Source: Mesostigma viride
Taxonomy: Eukaryota > Streptophyta > Mesostigmatophyceae > Mesostigmatales > Mesostigmataceae
NCBI GenBank assembly: GCA_009746045.1
Contig: RPFO01000103.1
Location: forward strand, 1,523,121-1,587,120
DNA length: 64,000 nt
Reading direction: 5' to 3'
Part shown: positions 1 to 10,097 of the stretch, one piece after another
Layout of the letters: every line of letters starts with the position of its first letter
Position numbering within the stretch: the first letter of the stretch is position 1
Notes under the pieces: generated by a model
The model's database searches: none
What the model saw: only the letters and a program-made list of their open reading frames with translations
Told to the model about the DNA's origin: nothing
Program-made: the position numbers and the translations under genes

Positions 1-1
1 T

Positions 2-982
2 GGTAAAGAGGGGGTTAGGTATGGCCGCATCACACACATTCTGCATAGTTTCCTCCGTGCCCCGACGGAAGGATGGAGTAGGCAAGTTCTTTTAAAGGTC
101 GCTCTGTTTGATGTCGGTTCTGTGAAAGAGCTCCCTTTAGAGGGATTGACGCTTATACCTTTAGGGGAGCGAGCGCCCAAGCAGGATGCTTTAGTCCTTC
201 CCGGGAGTGTATGTTCAGTTGGTTTTGTAGTTGATCCAGAGTATGCACCTGAGATAGCCATCGTGCACTGTAAATTGCCGTGGCAAATGGTAAAGGAAAC
301 GTGTAGTGCAGCCCAGCATGTATTATCCCGTGCTGCAGGTGCTCAGCTGAGAACCACAGACGTGTATGCTGATATGAACCTGCAGCGCAAGGTGACACTG
401 TGTGTTAAGCGAAGAGACATGACAACACGAGGTCGTTCACAAGGTAATCGCACTGCACCCATAGATCCACAAGCAACCACTGCACGCATGGCTGCGGAGC
501 CACAAGCAACCACTGCACCTAATCGCTCACGTGGCAAGCGCACTGTTGGCACATTGGTAGAGCCACAAGCAACCACTGCACCAAGTCGCTCACGTGGCAA
601 GCGCACTGTTGGCACATTGGTAGAGCCACAAGCAACCACTGCACCAAGTCGCTCACGTGGCAAGCGCACTGTTGGCACATTGGTAGAACCACAAGCAACC
701 ACTGCACCAAGCCGCTCGCGTGGCAAGCGCACTGCGGACACATTGGTAGAAACACACACAGCCGCTGCACCAAACCGCTCGCGTGGCAAGAGCATTGCTG
801 GCAAGTCCATGGCAGCGGCTAGTGGCAGCGCATCAAGCCCTGATGACATTGCTAGTGATTTGTCGCTGAGCAGCGACGGTGAGGCATGCATTCCCACACA
901 AAGGAGAAGTGAGAGGCAACGTGTGGTAGTAAATTATGCGGACTCTGACAGTGCTGCATACACTGATGAGGAGTGGGATTGA
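2..982 (+). CDS. C-terminal part of a transposon-encoded protein with 21-residue repeats
   Basis: The frame is open from the first base of the window, so this is the 3' end of a longer gene; the GTG at 122 is not a real start. The first ~90 residues contain a YGRI..I...F segment followed by a hydrophobic strand. This loosely recalls the small beta-rich domain (DUF4216-like) near the C-terminus of plant CACTA proteins; that is inference only. The middle carries four to five copies of a 21-residue repeat beginning PQATTAPSRSRGKR. The tail is acidic and serine-rich (roughly residues 275-325 of the visible frame). The repeats are basic and disordered-looking, plausibly DNA-binding. The gene ends 580 bases before the CACTA terminus, which supports it being the element's own protein. 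Confidence 0.5.
   Translation, partial: GKEGVRYGRITHILHSFLRAPTEGWSRQVLLKVALFDVGSVKELPLEGLTLIPLGERAPKQDALVLPGSVCSVGFVVDPEYAPEIAIVHCKLPWQMVKETCSAAQHVLSRAAGAQLRTTDVYADMNLQRKVTLCVKRRDMTTRGRSQGNRTAPIDPQATTARMAAEPQATTAPNRSRGKRTVGTLVEPQATTAPSRSRGKRTVGTLVEPQATTAPSRSRGKRTVGTLVEPQATTAPSRSRGKRTADTLVETHTAAAPNRSRGKSIAGKSMAAASGSASSPDDIASDLSLSSDGEACIPTQRRSERQRVVVNYADSDSAAYTDEEWD
499..765 (+). repeat. 63-bp in-frame tandem repeat
   Basis: About four copies of a 63-bp unit starting CCACAAGCAACCACTGCACC lie inside the left-edge ORF. Copies are nearly identical and keep the frame, each encoding 21 residues. The last copy is more diverged. Confidence 0.85.
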
Positions 983-1138
983 TTATATTCCTAATATAAT
1001 GTAATGATGGATTGATGTAACTTTTTGTGTGCTTGTCACACTTATATTCATTTATTTCCAATGAACATGTGTGTCAACTGCATCATTTCTGCATCCACAT
1101 ATAATGCATAAGTGTCCTGTCTTCATGCACTTGAGAGT

Positions 1139-1555
1139 TCTCAAGTGTCATGCTCAGTGTCCTGATTTTCCTGATTTTTTGTGCCATGCTAAGTGTCCTG
1201 ATTTTCCTGATTTTTTGTGCCATGCTAAGTGTCCTGATTTTCCTGATTTTTTTCTGATTCAGCGGGAAAATCTCAAGATCTTGAGATTTTTTGTGTTGTT
1301 TCGACATTTTTCTCAGGATCTCAGGATTTTCTCAGGATTCTCAGTGTTTCTCAGTGTCTCGCGAGACGCATCTCAGGCACTTCTCAGGACTCTCAGGAGG
1401 AAGTCCTGATATAATATCAGGATTCCTGAGAAAATCTCAGTTTTTCTCAGGATTTCTCAGGACATCTTGAGAAAAAAAATCAGGATATCTCAGGAAATCC
1501 TGAGAAAATCTCAGGAAATCTCAGGATTCCTGAGAAAAATCTCAGAACCCGACTT
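1139..1555. repeat. CACTA subterminal repeat array
   Basis: Three 36-bp units (AAGTGTCCTGATTTTCCTGA core) at about 1147-1255 are followed by about 20 short direct and inverted TCTCAGGA/TCCTGAGA motifs up to the CACTA terminus. The region has no coding character. Confidence 0.75.
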
Positions 1556-1565
1556 CCTAGTGCTG

Positions 1566-3599
1566 TGGATGCATTGATGCACTGTTATAGGTAACCACAT
1601 TCCCGCGAATTGACCCTTTGCAGGGCCCGCCACCGACCCCAAAGAAGGCCTCCCCTCTGATCGGCAACAGGAGTTGTTGTTGTTGCGAAGACAAAGCAGA
1701 AGACACAGCGATCAAGCAATTACCGAAACCCCAAGTTTCGTTTCTCACTATATTTCGCCACGACCCCTTTAGGAGAGCATCGTCCTTGACAGGGGGCACA
1801 CCCCCGCACCTACCATGCTAACAGATTTACCGTTAGGCATATAATCAAGGCCGCATATCAGCCCTCACCCCCAGCGCCGAGACCGCGCGCCAAACAACGG
1901 TGTGAGTGAAAATATTTTTAAATTTATTAAAATTATCGCCACGACCTCAACTAGTCCAACCCGGAGCGCAAGCATCCCCAGGTACGAACCAGCCCAAGGC
2001 AGGCCAGCCAACGTCACAGAACCTTAACCCGAAGCGCAAGCATCCTCAGGTACAAGGCTGCCACGCAGGCCAGCCCTTCCGTTTCGACAAGCAGATCTTC
2101 CCCTTCATATTCGATCTGAATATTGCACTAGCGCAGCCCAACCTCCTGCGCAGATTCCCAACCATCCGGACCCAGTACCAAAGTGAGAATCAGTCCGGAC
2201 ACTTGGCAGCCGCTGTGACTTCCGTGAAACCGGAAGCTCAGGGGCTGCCGCCCGTTTGTTAATTTAATTAAGCCCTGCGCCCGAGCGGGCACAAGGCCGG
2301 GGAGGCGTCGGCATTCCTTGCATCACCATAGCCTCGGCCAACGCGTGCCCAGCGTCATGCAAGAAAAAAGACCTTCCCCTTCCTCGCAAGGTCCCTAGAA
2401 AGACGACACAACACGCTACATGGCAACGCCCCTAAAAAAATCCCAGCCTTACTGACACAACTAATGTCAGACCGGCAACTACGAAATGTCAGCAAAATGA
2501 TTCGAGTCAGAACTTTTAACTACACTAGTCGCCAATCAAAGGCAGTTTCAGGCCAGCATACAAAATTAAAAGGCCTTATAAATACGACCTTTTTAACCGC
2601 CTGAACAACAACGAAAACTGCCCGTAACTAATCACCCAGTTACAAAATCCAAACTGATTATCATCCGCTAAAAACGGCCCTAGTCGCCGGCCATGCCAGC
2701 GAAACTGGAACCCCAAGAGCGTGCCACGTAATCTTTGCCGCCGTCAGGATTACTTCGATTGCGGCGTTCGTTCTCGCCCATTATAAGAAACTATTTTCAG
2801 AGAAATCCGATTTTATAATATATATCAGTCAGTACAGTTTAAGGGTTAAAACCTCACCCTATGCATCCATCCATCCATCGGGGTTAATGCTCCGTGACTC
2901 CCCAACGGGAGCACGAGTCTGATTAATTAATTAATTAATACCTATGCATGTGCTATAAATCCAATGATGATTGGGGACCATACATATGATTAAAAAAAAT
3001 TTTCCAGCCATTTGGGGGGGGGACTCATAGCCCCCACCAAACACCGGTAACGCGCTAAAAATAGAAAAGACGCTAGTTTAGTCTTGATCATTAGTCACAT
3101 TTTTCCTAGGGCAGTGGGCAAACATATTGCATGGGACCAAATCACTTATTTCCATATAGTTCCCTGACTTTTGAGAAAGTCTACCTAATTGGGACCAAGA
3201 AATAAGCATGGATGCACCAGTTATTATTTTTCCCGCAAAAAGGGTCCATTTTTTCACACAAAATGATAAACACTTCCAAAAATGTCATACCACATCTTTT
3301 CAAATACTAGAGGTTGGGGGACAGTCATGCAACCCAAAATTTTGAGGTCATTCCAGATAAATAGGTGTACGTTTATTCCAAATATATCCAATCGTTAATC
3401 CCTGCTAAGCCTAGGGTATCAAGATGTCAGTGGCTAAAACGGAGCCTTGCTACAGTACTGTAGACCACGGAAGCCACTGGACTTCTAATGGGTTGAAATT
3501 TTCCGGGTAAATGGGTATTTTTTATTAACCAATAGGAATGTCGTTAGGTTAAGAGGTACCACGTATCGACCAGCTGGTTACCCACTGAGGGTAGTGTGA
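1566..3599. other. Noncoding stretch with repeat debris
   Basis: I see no convincing gene. At 1955-1985 and 2030-2055 there are two copies of GCAAGCATCC(C/T)CAGGTAC, a string also found in the long units of dimers D2a and D2b (near 40950 and 45060), so 1800-2300 may be an old relative of those elements. A CATC microsatellite lies at 2866-2880 and TTAA repeats at 2922-2940. The 118-codon ORF at 1906-2262 has no recognisable features. Confidence 0.5.
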
Positions 3600-4431
3600 T
3601 AGGTGAAAGGTTTAGAAAGGAGCATTATGTGACCAGGGGAGCCAAGTGACGCGCGTAAGGTCACCGTGAGGAATGCAAGTAAACACCCTGTTGCGTCCCA
3701 GGAGAGCATGGAAGAGCTCCAAGGGGCTGGGCCTGTCATTGTTGGGCCCGGGGTCCCACACCTTGTATTGTTCTTGCGCCAAGAGCCAAGCGCGACGCAT
3801 TGCTGAGTTCCAGAGGAAGATAAACCGCCTCACCACGGCGGCTTTGGTGTACTCGTGCCGCACTTTGAAAACCGTCTCGTTCCGGATAGTCCAGATCACA
3901 TATAGCATTAATTAGTGCGTAGCCATACCCAGGCTAGTTGACTGTAGGACAACTCATCCCCTGGGGTCCCCGCCATACCGAATATGATACAACACACGGA
4001 TAGCGCTAATGTGGACTGTGGTAGCGCGGTCCATGCGGACCATACGTTAAACAACCATTGCCACACCCCCCTCACTTGGCAGTAGAGAAAGCGGTGCTCA
4101 ATTGTTTCCGAGGGGAAGGTGCACAGGCATGTCGCATCGTGGTGAAACCGACAGCTGAGGGTCGCGTTTACCCCGATTGCCCTGTGCAGTAAAAGATGTT
4201 GAATGTCGGTCGCTCTGCAGTCCACCAAGGGGTGATCGACCGCCAGGGTGATAAGTATAATCCAACTGTATCCAGGCCATTGAAAGCCCCATCGTGGGCG
4301 GCCAGGGACCGTGGAGCTTATGGTTCTCGTGCAATAAGATGTCATAACCCCATTCTGCCGTGTACTCGTAAAGACATTTGCTGATCCTAGACATCCCCTT
4401 GTTCAGGGTCCAGCTAAATTCCAGGGGGTCC
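3600..4431 (-). mobile_element. LINE (non-LTR retrotransposon), 3' portion
   Basis: This is the downstream half of the minus-strand LINE whose upstream half is at 59948 to about 63.4 kb. The Gyp1 retrotransposon separates them. The last five bases, 4427-4431 (GGTCC), are duplicated at 59943-59947. Removing Gyp1 and one GGTCC joins the frame ending at 59948 to the frame starting at 4431 without a stop. The 3' end of the LINE on the low-coordinate side is not clear; I see no poly(A) tail. Confidence 0.8.
3612..4431 (-). pseudogene. LINE ORF2 C-terminus with RT zinc-binding domain
   Basis: On the minus strand the frame entering from the Gyp1 junction reads into residues around MSRISKCLYEYTAEWGYD (4394 downward), then shifts frame by about 4340. 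It continues through a zf-RVT-like domain: a C-x-C pair, then ETIEH, a further Cys and a VW about 30 residues later (around 4000-4150). A second shift near 3908 leads to a final segment with WTIRNE, typical of the end of plant-type L1 LINE polyproteins. This domain binds zinc and nucleic acid downstream of the reverse transcriptase. The frameshifts and the Gyp1 insertion mean the gene is dead. Confidence 0.75.
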
Positions 4432-4996
4432 TGTTACGTCGCGTAACAATTCGTTGTAGTTACGGACGTAAATTAGGTCCTTTGCCTCGGTTGTTCCTAG
4501 GTTTACGTGTAGTTCCAACTGGGACACTATTGTCCTCGTAACAGTACTGTGGTACAGTGGGTGCTTTTGGGGCGCCGCGCCGCGTACTTTATAAGTGGTC
4601 CTTATCCTTTGGTAGAATGTAGTGGACCAGCGTGCATCTGTGCATCTGCCTGTGTATCTGTATGCGAGGGCCAGGTCGGCCCGAGCATGTTGGACCGTTG
4701 GTGACCATTTATGCACGTTCCACCCCTCGTGTGGTCACTCGGCGTGTGTTAAATGAATTAACACATATAGGCTTGGGTCACGGCAGTGTAGTGTGTTTCC
4801 TTCCTCTATTCCTGGAATAAACGGGTTCGGGTAAATGGTTGTATGGCGTATTATAGCAACACATACGTGAGTGCATTGAGATCAGCTCCGTCTCGTTCGT
4901 CTTTCGCTAGGGGTTTGAGTAGAGGAGGCCTGACTAATTTAGGTTGGGTTAGGCCTGGTAGAGGTAGAGGTGGAGGTAGAAGTTTAGGACGTAACA
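4432..4996 (+). repeat. Gyp1 5' LTR
   Basis: 565 bp, beginning TGTTACGTCGCG and ending TTAGGACGTAACA, so it has the usual TG...CA ends. It is nearly identical to 59378-59942. A TATA-like TACTTTATAAG lies near 4590 and an AATAAA near 4816, placing the likely U3/R/U5 features. Confidence 0.95.
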
Positions 4997-4997
4997 A

Positions 4998-5013
4998 TGG
5001 TTCCGGAGGAACT
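4998..5013 (+). promoter_or_regulatory. Gyp1 tRNA primer-binding site
   Basis: TGGTTCCGGAGGAACT starts two bases after the LTR. TGG pairs with the CCA tail of a tRNA, and the rest would pair with an acceptor stem. I do not assign a specific tRNA. Confidence 0.7.
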
Positions 5014-5538
5014 TTCGTAGGTAGAGAACGAGACGACGGTCCTTTGTCACATACGCCTTTGCAAGAACCCTTCCGCGTCCAGGGATACGAAGACGACACT
5101 TTCTTGACAGGTAATGCATGGGCGGGTCGCCGTCAAGCTGGGAGAGTAGTGCTGCCCGGTTCAGGACACGATCTGCCTAGATGCTAGACCTGCTCGTAGC
5201 GGATAAACCCTTTCGTAGATAGCTCCTTCGCCTTGTTTTCCTGCGCAAGTTTTCTTCCTTTCGTAGATAGAGGATAATTGTCTTCCTGTCGTAGATAGAG
5301 GATAATTGCTTGGTTCGGCAACAGTGAGACGAGTAGCGTCGTGGTAGACTATACCTTTTCCTTCGTGCTGCTGTTTTATTAGACGGCCGCACCCGCAGAG
5401 GGACTGGTCGCTGATTTTAGGACGAGAGCTGGACTATTGCCGCCCTCGTGCTGCTTTCGGTGCTCCAGATCAACCAGATAAGTCGCCTACTCCTCCTACT
5501 GCTAGCGTGACGTCACAAGACCCACCAGGTGCGTTACC
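5014..5538 (+). other. Gyp1 untranslated leader
   Basis: No convincing ORF. It contains two direct copies of GTCGTAGATAGAGGATAATTG-like sequence (about 5262 and 5289), which may be a leader structure or a packaging signal; this is inference from position only. Confidence 0.5.
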
Positions 5539-5931
5539 ATGAGCCAGCGTCGTGCTTTTACTGCTCCTTCCCATTCTTCCAGCGATAATAGCTTAGCCAA
5601 ATATTACGTAGTGATTACGCCTCAATGGTCCGCCATTTTCCTTTCTTGGTCCGACGCTAGGAAGATAGTTCAGAACCGTGTATACAACGTAATTAGGTAT
5701 AAGAAATTTGTAACCTTTGAAGAAGCTCAGCAGTTCCTTATAGACCATAGTGAATCAGATTTAGGCCTACACGTACGCTCTATCCCTCTTGGTCGTCCTC
5801 CAGTGGAATCTCTAGTCTTTGCTACTCCTCCTTCTTCTCCCCCTAAACGGGCTGCATCCTCATCTAGCTCAGATACTCCTCTCACCTTAGAGTTTGGTTC
5901 CCTATCCATTACTGTGGTTAAAAAGGATTGA
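5539..5931 (+). CDS. Small ORF with RNase H1 N-terminal / caulimovirus VI-like domain
   Basis: 130 codons from an ATG at 5539. Residues about 21-68 match the hybrid-binding fold found at the N-terminus of eukaryotic RNase H1 and in caulimovirus protein VI: KYYVV at the start, IFLSW with DARKIV, then YKKFVTFEEAQQFL. That domain binds RNA-DNA hybrid or double-stranded RNA. The rest is serine- and proline-rich. It sits between the primer-binding site and Gag and is intact, in contrast to the broken Gag-Pol. It could help reverse transcription or virus-like particle assembly; this is inferred from the domain, not shown. It is not a usual chromovirus gene. Confidence 0.65.
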   Translation: MSQRRAFTAPSHSSSDNSLAKYYVVITPQWSAIFLSWSDARKIVQNRVYNVIRYKKFVTFEEAQQFLIDHSESDLGLHVRSIPLGRPPVESLVFATPPSSPPKRAASSSSSDTPLTLEFGSLSITVVKKD

Positions 5932-6054
5932 TTTTAATTGTTTCTTTGCTTAAGACATTCAAGGTTTTTCCTTTTTCCTTTATTGCTTCCTTTTTGATTC
6001 CTGTTCCTTTCGTAAGGCAACGTTTGTTGTCTTCTTTCCTTTACTTAATTAAAG

Positions 6055-7151
6055 ATGGATCCAGTGGGTGGAGATATGTCGCCTATACCTACCAATACTA
6101 CTATACTACTAATAATAATACTACTAATAACAATAACAATACTCGTGGTAACCGACGGGACTCCTTGGAAACGGTGCACCATCTCACTCCTCAAGGTAAT
6201 CTGCGTACCTCACCTCCTTCTCCTGTTACTGGTGGTCGCCGTCGTCCCTCAATTACCCCACCTACCTTTGAACAACGTGTCAGATATAGTGATGAACCCT
6301 CTTTTGCTATGAACCAGGCCCCTGCCCCTCCTGCAGCCTTGGCTCAACCTTCAATTAGGTCCTCACTCCCTGACAATGCTTCTAGACCTCCTCCCCACCC
6401 TATGCCTTCCATCCCTGCTTTTAACACGGGTCGTACCTCTGCCCCTGTCGGCCCTTCTGGGCGCCCTAGTGCAGTTCCCTTTTATCCACCTGCTTCTTGG
6501 TCCTACCCTGATACGGCCTACGAGGCTGCCCAGGTCCCTACCCGTGTGGCTGATTTAGAAGTTAATAGTGATTTCAGCACCATGCCTCTAGATGACAGAA
6601 ACTATGATCATTTTGCCTACTCCTCCCTTCGTGAGCAATATACTGTTCCCTTCTCCTATGGGCACCATCCTGAAACGGTGGCCCCTTCTAGACCCCTATC
6701 CAAAACCTTTCCTCTTCCTTCTTTCTATCCCTCGTATGTAGCAGTGGAAGACAGTGGCCCTATGGGTAAATCTGACCCTTCTAATCCCCCTAAGCCCCGG
6801 CCCTGCTCTTCCCCTCTTTGCTAACCTACCCAAGCTGGATGTTAAGTCTACCCCTCAACAGTTTTTCACTTTTATTATGTTGCTTACCCAAAATACAGAG
6901 TCGTGGCAAAATCATAATAGATGGCGTCTCTCTGATGCTGTACTAGTCCCTCACTATCTTACTACCTGTATTACTCCTGAGCTTGCTAACCTCATCCAGT
7001 GTGAGTCTTTGGCCTCTCATGCCTACCCTAACTCAGTAGCAGAATTGTTTAAGCGTTTAGAGAACCATTTAGTCCCTCCTGATGCAGATTGGCAGGATAG
7101 ATTAGCCTTTGGTACCTTGCAGCAGGGTACTAAATCGTTTAAGGAGTATAT
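6055..7151 (+). pseudogene. Gyp1 Gag, N-terminal part, broken
   Basis: A likely start is the ATG at 6055 (MDPVGGDMSP). The coding frame moves within the ACT/AAT microsatellite at about 6095-6140 into a long proline-rich frame (to 6824). It shifts again near 6790 into a frame carrying the capsid-like segment (residues around LPKLDVKSTPQQFFTF through LAFGTLQQGTKSFKEY). The latter resembles retrotransposon Gag capsid helices. At 7151 it is cut by dimeric element D1 and resumes in frame at 9467. Gag forms the virus-like particle. Two frameshifts plus the insertion make it non-functional as assembled, unless the microsatellite shift is an assembly error. Confidence 0.7.
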
Positions 7152-8959
7152 TTTCTGAGCTATCTGCTCATTTTATAGTTATGTTGCGGCGGGCTCAAAG
7201 GGGGCCGATCTGCCGCCTGTAGCGTAGCTCTACCGTACGTCACCTACACCATGTTAGGTGTTTGTTGTTACTTAGGACTAGAGAGAGAAAGGGACCGGCG
7301 GTGCGCCGGTACTAGTGCCTACTGGCAACCGTGCCCGCCCTTGATTGAGGGGGGCGCGGCGCCTTGAGACATGTGCTTTGTTTTCCATTTTCACACCGTA
7401 CTTAGAGTGGTGTGGTGAACGTAGGGAGGCCTTTTTGCAGCTTCGCAACTTGATCCCAGCATTTGCTGGCAAGGTCGGCTAGCCGCTATGGCGGCTGCGC
7501 TGAATGTAAGACGATGCTATCGGCCTCTCCGGGCGTGGAGAGGCCTGGAATAAAAGTCTTTATGATCGCCACCTACCGTTACAGGCCACGGTAATGGTTG
7601 TTGGGTGGGGGGCTCTACGATTTGAGTAAAAGGGTGTGATTTCCGGCGCTGGGCCCACTGACGATTCCCCTCTACCCCTGGGTGCGGCAAGCAGCTTCCT
7701 GACACTGGGGAAGCTGCGTTTTTAGTCGGACAACGTCAGGGAAGGAGCCATACAGGCCAGGGCCAGCGGCTACGGTGGACAGAATCACAGGTGGAGGCGA
7801 ATCTGCCTTAAACGTGGAGATGGCTAGCGTGGGGTGCCAGGGTAGCCCATAACTACCAGGAGCCTGACAGCGGACCCGATCTTTCGGCCTGTGGCCAGAC
7901 GGGAGTTTCGGGGAGGATGCGGGGCTGGAGCGAATCTTGGTGGGAGGAGCGCGCTATTCATAATTGCCCAGTTTTTCAGCAAAGGCAGCGGCTGCCGTGG
8001 GTCGGGGGGGGGTCCTGTCGGCATGGGTAGGTCGGCAGGCACTCTGTACCCTCTCGGCGCTCCGGCGAGCAGGCCCCTTCTGCCCTTGGCGATAAGGGAG
8101 AGGTGGGAAGCTGCGGAAAACCGTGGGTATTCATGCGCACTTACAAAAAATCTGGTTAAGAAATTCTACAGCGCCTGGCAAGCCTGGAAAAAAATTTTCC
8201 CCTCGCGGGGGGCGCGTGAAAGCTCCGCTACGCCCGCCCAAAGGCGGCGGGCTCCGCTTTGCCTTTGCCGTTTTCACGCGCCCCCCACGAGGGGGGGTGC
8301 GTGTGGAACCCGGCAGTGCGGTCCGGCTTTGTTTTAAGAAAATGCATTATATACCATAATAAAGCTCCACTCGGCTGCGGCTGCGCCAAGGCTCGTGACA
8401 CCATGGCGATGGTGAGCCTTGGCGCTAGGAGGTCCGCAGCCATCATTATCAACACGATGGGGGGTAATGGAGCCAGTGGCAGTGGCTCTACCCTCGGGAA
8501 ATCCCAGCGGCTTTGCCGGTGGGCTGGTGATGGTGGTTGGGTGAGCTGGAGACGTTCCCAGGTGGCATAAGTCCTAAAGCGGCAGCACTGGGATGCGCCC
8601 CTCTAAGAAGGGGAACGCATGTGGCTCCGCCCTGCGTCCGCCGGGAGACCGTAGCGGCCACACGGGGGCGGGAAGGGGGGCATCATCATGCCAACAAGAG
8701 CCCAGCATTCCAAGTGGTTGCGTTCCTACCACCAGGGCTGGAAACGGCCTGGGTGGCCAGAGATGGTGATGTGGGACAAGATTGGACCAAGGGGGCATGT
8801 GCTGGGCCCCAGCATGGTGAACTGGCCTAACTTGACAATGACTTGTACAATGATTTTGAGGGTGTGGCTAGGCTCAACTGTTAAAGCCTGCACACACTTA
8901 TTGTAATAAACTTGTTTCTCTGGTAGGAAGGCACTCCAATGGACCTTAGCTTCAGCACC
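7152..8959 (-). repeat. D1 long unit
   Basis: 1808 bp. It shares ends with the short unit and has about 1.3 kb of unique GC-rich centre, including a strong hairpin at 8199-8295. ORFs within it (for example 7891-8337) look like chance frames. An AATAAA occurs at about 8906 on the plus strand. Confidence 0.75.
8199..8295. repeat. Large GC-rich hairpin in D1
   Basis: CCCCTCGCGGGGGGCGCGTG followed by AAA at about 8199-8221 is matched by the inverted TTTTCACGCGCCCCCCACGA plus GGGG at about 8271-8295. The arms are about 23 bp around a ~50-base GC-rich loop that has its own smaller inverted repeat. Confidence 0.8.
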
Positions 8960-8962
8960 TAT

Positions 8963-9463
8963 TTTCCGAGCTATCTGCTCATTTTATAGTTATGTTGCGG
9001 CGGGCTCAAAGGGGGCCGATCTGCCGCCTGTAGCGTAGCTCTACCGTACGTCACCTACACCATGTTAGGTGTTTGTTGTTACTTAGGACTAGAGAGAGAA
9101 AGGGACCGGCGGTGCGCCGGTACTAGTGCCTACTGGCAACCGTGCCCGCCCTTGATTGAGGGGGGCGCGGCGCCTTGAGACATGTGCTTTGTTTTCCATT
9201 TTCACACCGTACTTAGAGTGGTGTGGTGAACGTAGGGAGGCCTTTTTGCAGCTCCCACCCACCCACCCTCGCTGCTGGGACAAGATTGGACCAAGGGGGC
9301 ATGTGCTGGGCCCCAGCATGGTGAACTGGCCTAACTTGACAATGACTTGTACAATGATTTTGAGGGTGTGGCTAGGCTCAACTGTTAAAGCCTGCACACA
9401 CTTATTGTAATAAACTTGTTTCTCTGGTAGGAAGGCACTCCAATGGACCTTAGCTTCAGCACC
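8963..9463 (-). repeat. D1 short unit with G-quadruplex motif
   Basis: 501 bp. An internally reduced copy of the long unit. The centre at 9254-9268 is CCCACCCACCCACCC on the plus strand, so the minus strand carries four GGG runs with single-T spacers, a strong G-quadruplex candidate. Confidence 0.8.
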
Positions 9464-9466
9464 TAT

Positions 9467-10097
9467 GAAAGAATTTGATGCACAGATGGTACGAATTAGG
9501 GATTTGTCGGGCGCAGAAGTACGTGCTCGCTTCCTACAAGGCCTCAGTAGACCCTTATTACGTGAGGTAAAGCGCCAGTTCTCTGCCTACCGTTTTACTG
9601 ATCTACCCCTCAAGCATGTGCGTCAGCATCTCTTACGAGTAGCAGATTTCTTCACCACTCCTTCTCTTCCTACCCGTTCCCGTATTAATAACATTAGCCT
9701 TACCCCTGAGGAGGAGAACTCCTATATAGAAGAATTAGATATTTGCGTTACTGACCTTTCAGCTCAGGATGTCTCTCATATCACATGCTATCATTGTAAG
9801 GAAGTAGGTCATCTTAAACGTGAGTGCCCCAAGTTCCTTTCGGGTGCTCCCCCTCATCCCGACGCTCGCCCTCCTCGTACCCCTCAGCGTGCTCCTATTC
9901 GTCCCACTCCAGGACGCATTCCCTCAGCTACCCCTAGTAGGCTGAATGCTGTGCAGACAGGACCCCCAGGGTTCCCCTATGATAATCAGGCTCCCGCACC
10001 CTCTTCGCTCCCTCGTGACCCTCCAGCAGTGGCTTTTTCGCCAGGGTCTTCTTCGGGGTTAGTTCCTATGGATTTGGGGGGGGAGGGGGAACAGTAG
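9467..10097 (+). pseudogene. Gyp1 Gag, C-terminal part with zinc knuckle
   Basis: This continues the Gag frame after D1. Around residue 105 of this segment there is a CCHC zinc knuckle, CYHCKEVGHLKRECP, which binds genomic RNA during packaging. It is followed by a proline-rich tail ending in MDLGGEGEQ and a stop at 10095-10097. The protease frame begins upstream of this stop in the -1 frame (see the G-run at 10076). Alone this segment is intact; as part of Gag it is separated from the capsid domain by D1. Confidence 0.8.
10073..10083 (+). promoter_or_regulatory. Candidate -1 frameshift site between Gag and Pol
   Basis: In the Gag frame the codons are GAT TTG GGG GGG GAG. The G-GGG-GGG heptamer permits -1 slippage, and the -1 frame stays open from here through the protease domain. 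This would make a Gag-Pol fusion. The same could arise from transcriptional slippage or an assembly error in the G8 run. Confidence 0.45.

Larger units (their letters stand above)
1..1562 (+). mobile_element. 3' part of a CACTA (En/Spm-like) DNA transposon
   Basis: The segment ends at 1556-1562 with CCTAGTG, the reverse complement of the CACTA-type terminus CACTAGG. Just inside this end lie about 300 bases dense in direct and inverted copies of TCTCAGGA/TCCTGAGA, which resembles the subterminal repeat arrays where CACTA transposases bind. An ORF open to the left edge runs into this array. The 5' end lies outside the window, so the expected 3-bp target duplication (ctg at 1563-1565 on this side) cannot be checked. 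The class call rests on terminus plus array; transposase catalytic motifs are not in view. Confidence 0.65.
7152..9463 (-). mobile_element. D1: dimeric noncoding element (long + short copy) with G-quadruplex core
   Basis: Two head-to-tail units with identical ends are inserted in Gyp1 gag. The long unit is 7152-8959 and the short unit is 8963-9463. Both start TTTCTGAGC/TTTCCGAGC and end CTTCAGCACC, and TAT lies before, between and after them (7149-7151, 8960-8962, 9464-9466). Removing everything plus TAT copies restores the gag frame (KEY then MKEFDAQM). The short unit shares the first ~290 and last ~180 bases with the long one. Its centre is only CCCACCCACCCACCC and a few flanking bases. Read on the minus strand the order is short then long, the same as in D2a and D2b. 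No coding capacity is recognised and the transposition mechanism is unknown. Confidence 0.8.

Noticed and set aside
1906..2262. 118-codon ORF in the left noncoding stretch
   Set aside because: Contains the GCAAGCATCC repeat motif twice and has no coding features.
7891..8337. ORFs in the long units of D1 and D2 (also 40386-40793 and 44500-44904)
   Set aside because: The frames are Pro/Arg/Gly-rich, differ with small indels between D2a and D2b, and have no recognisable domain.
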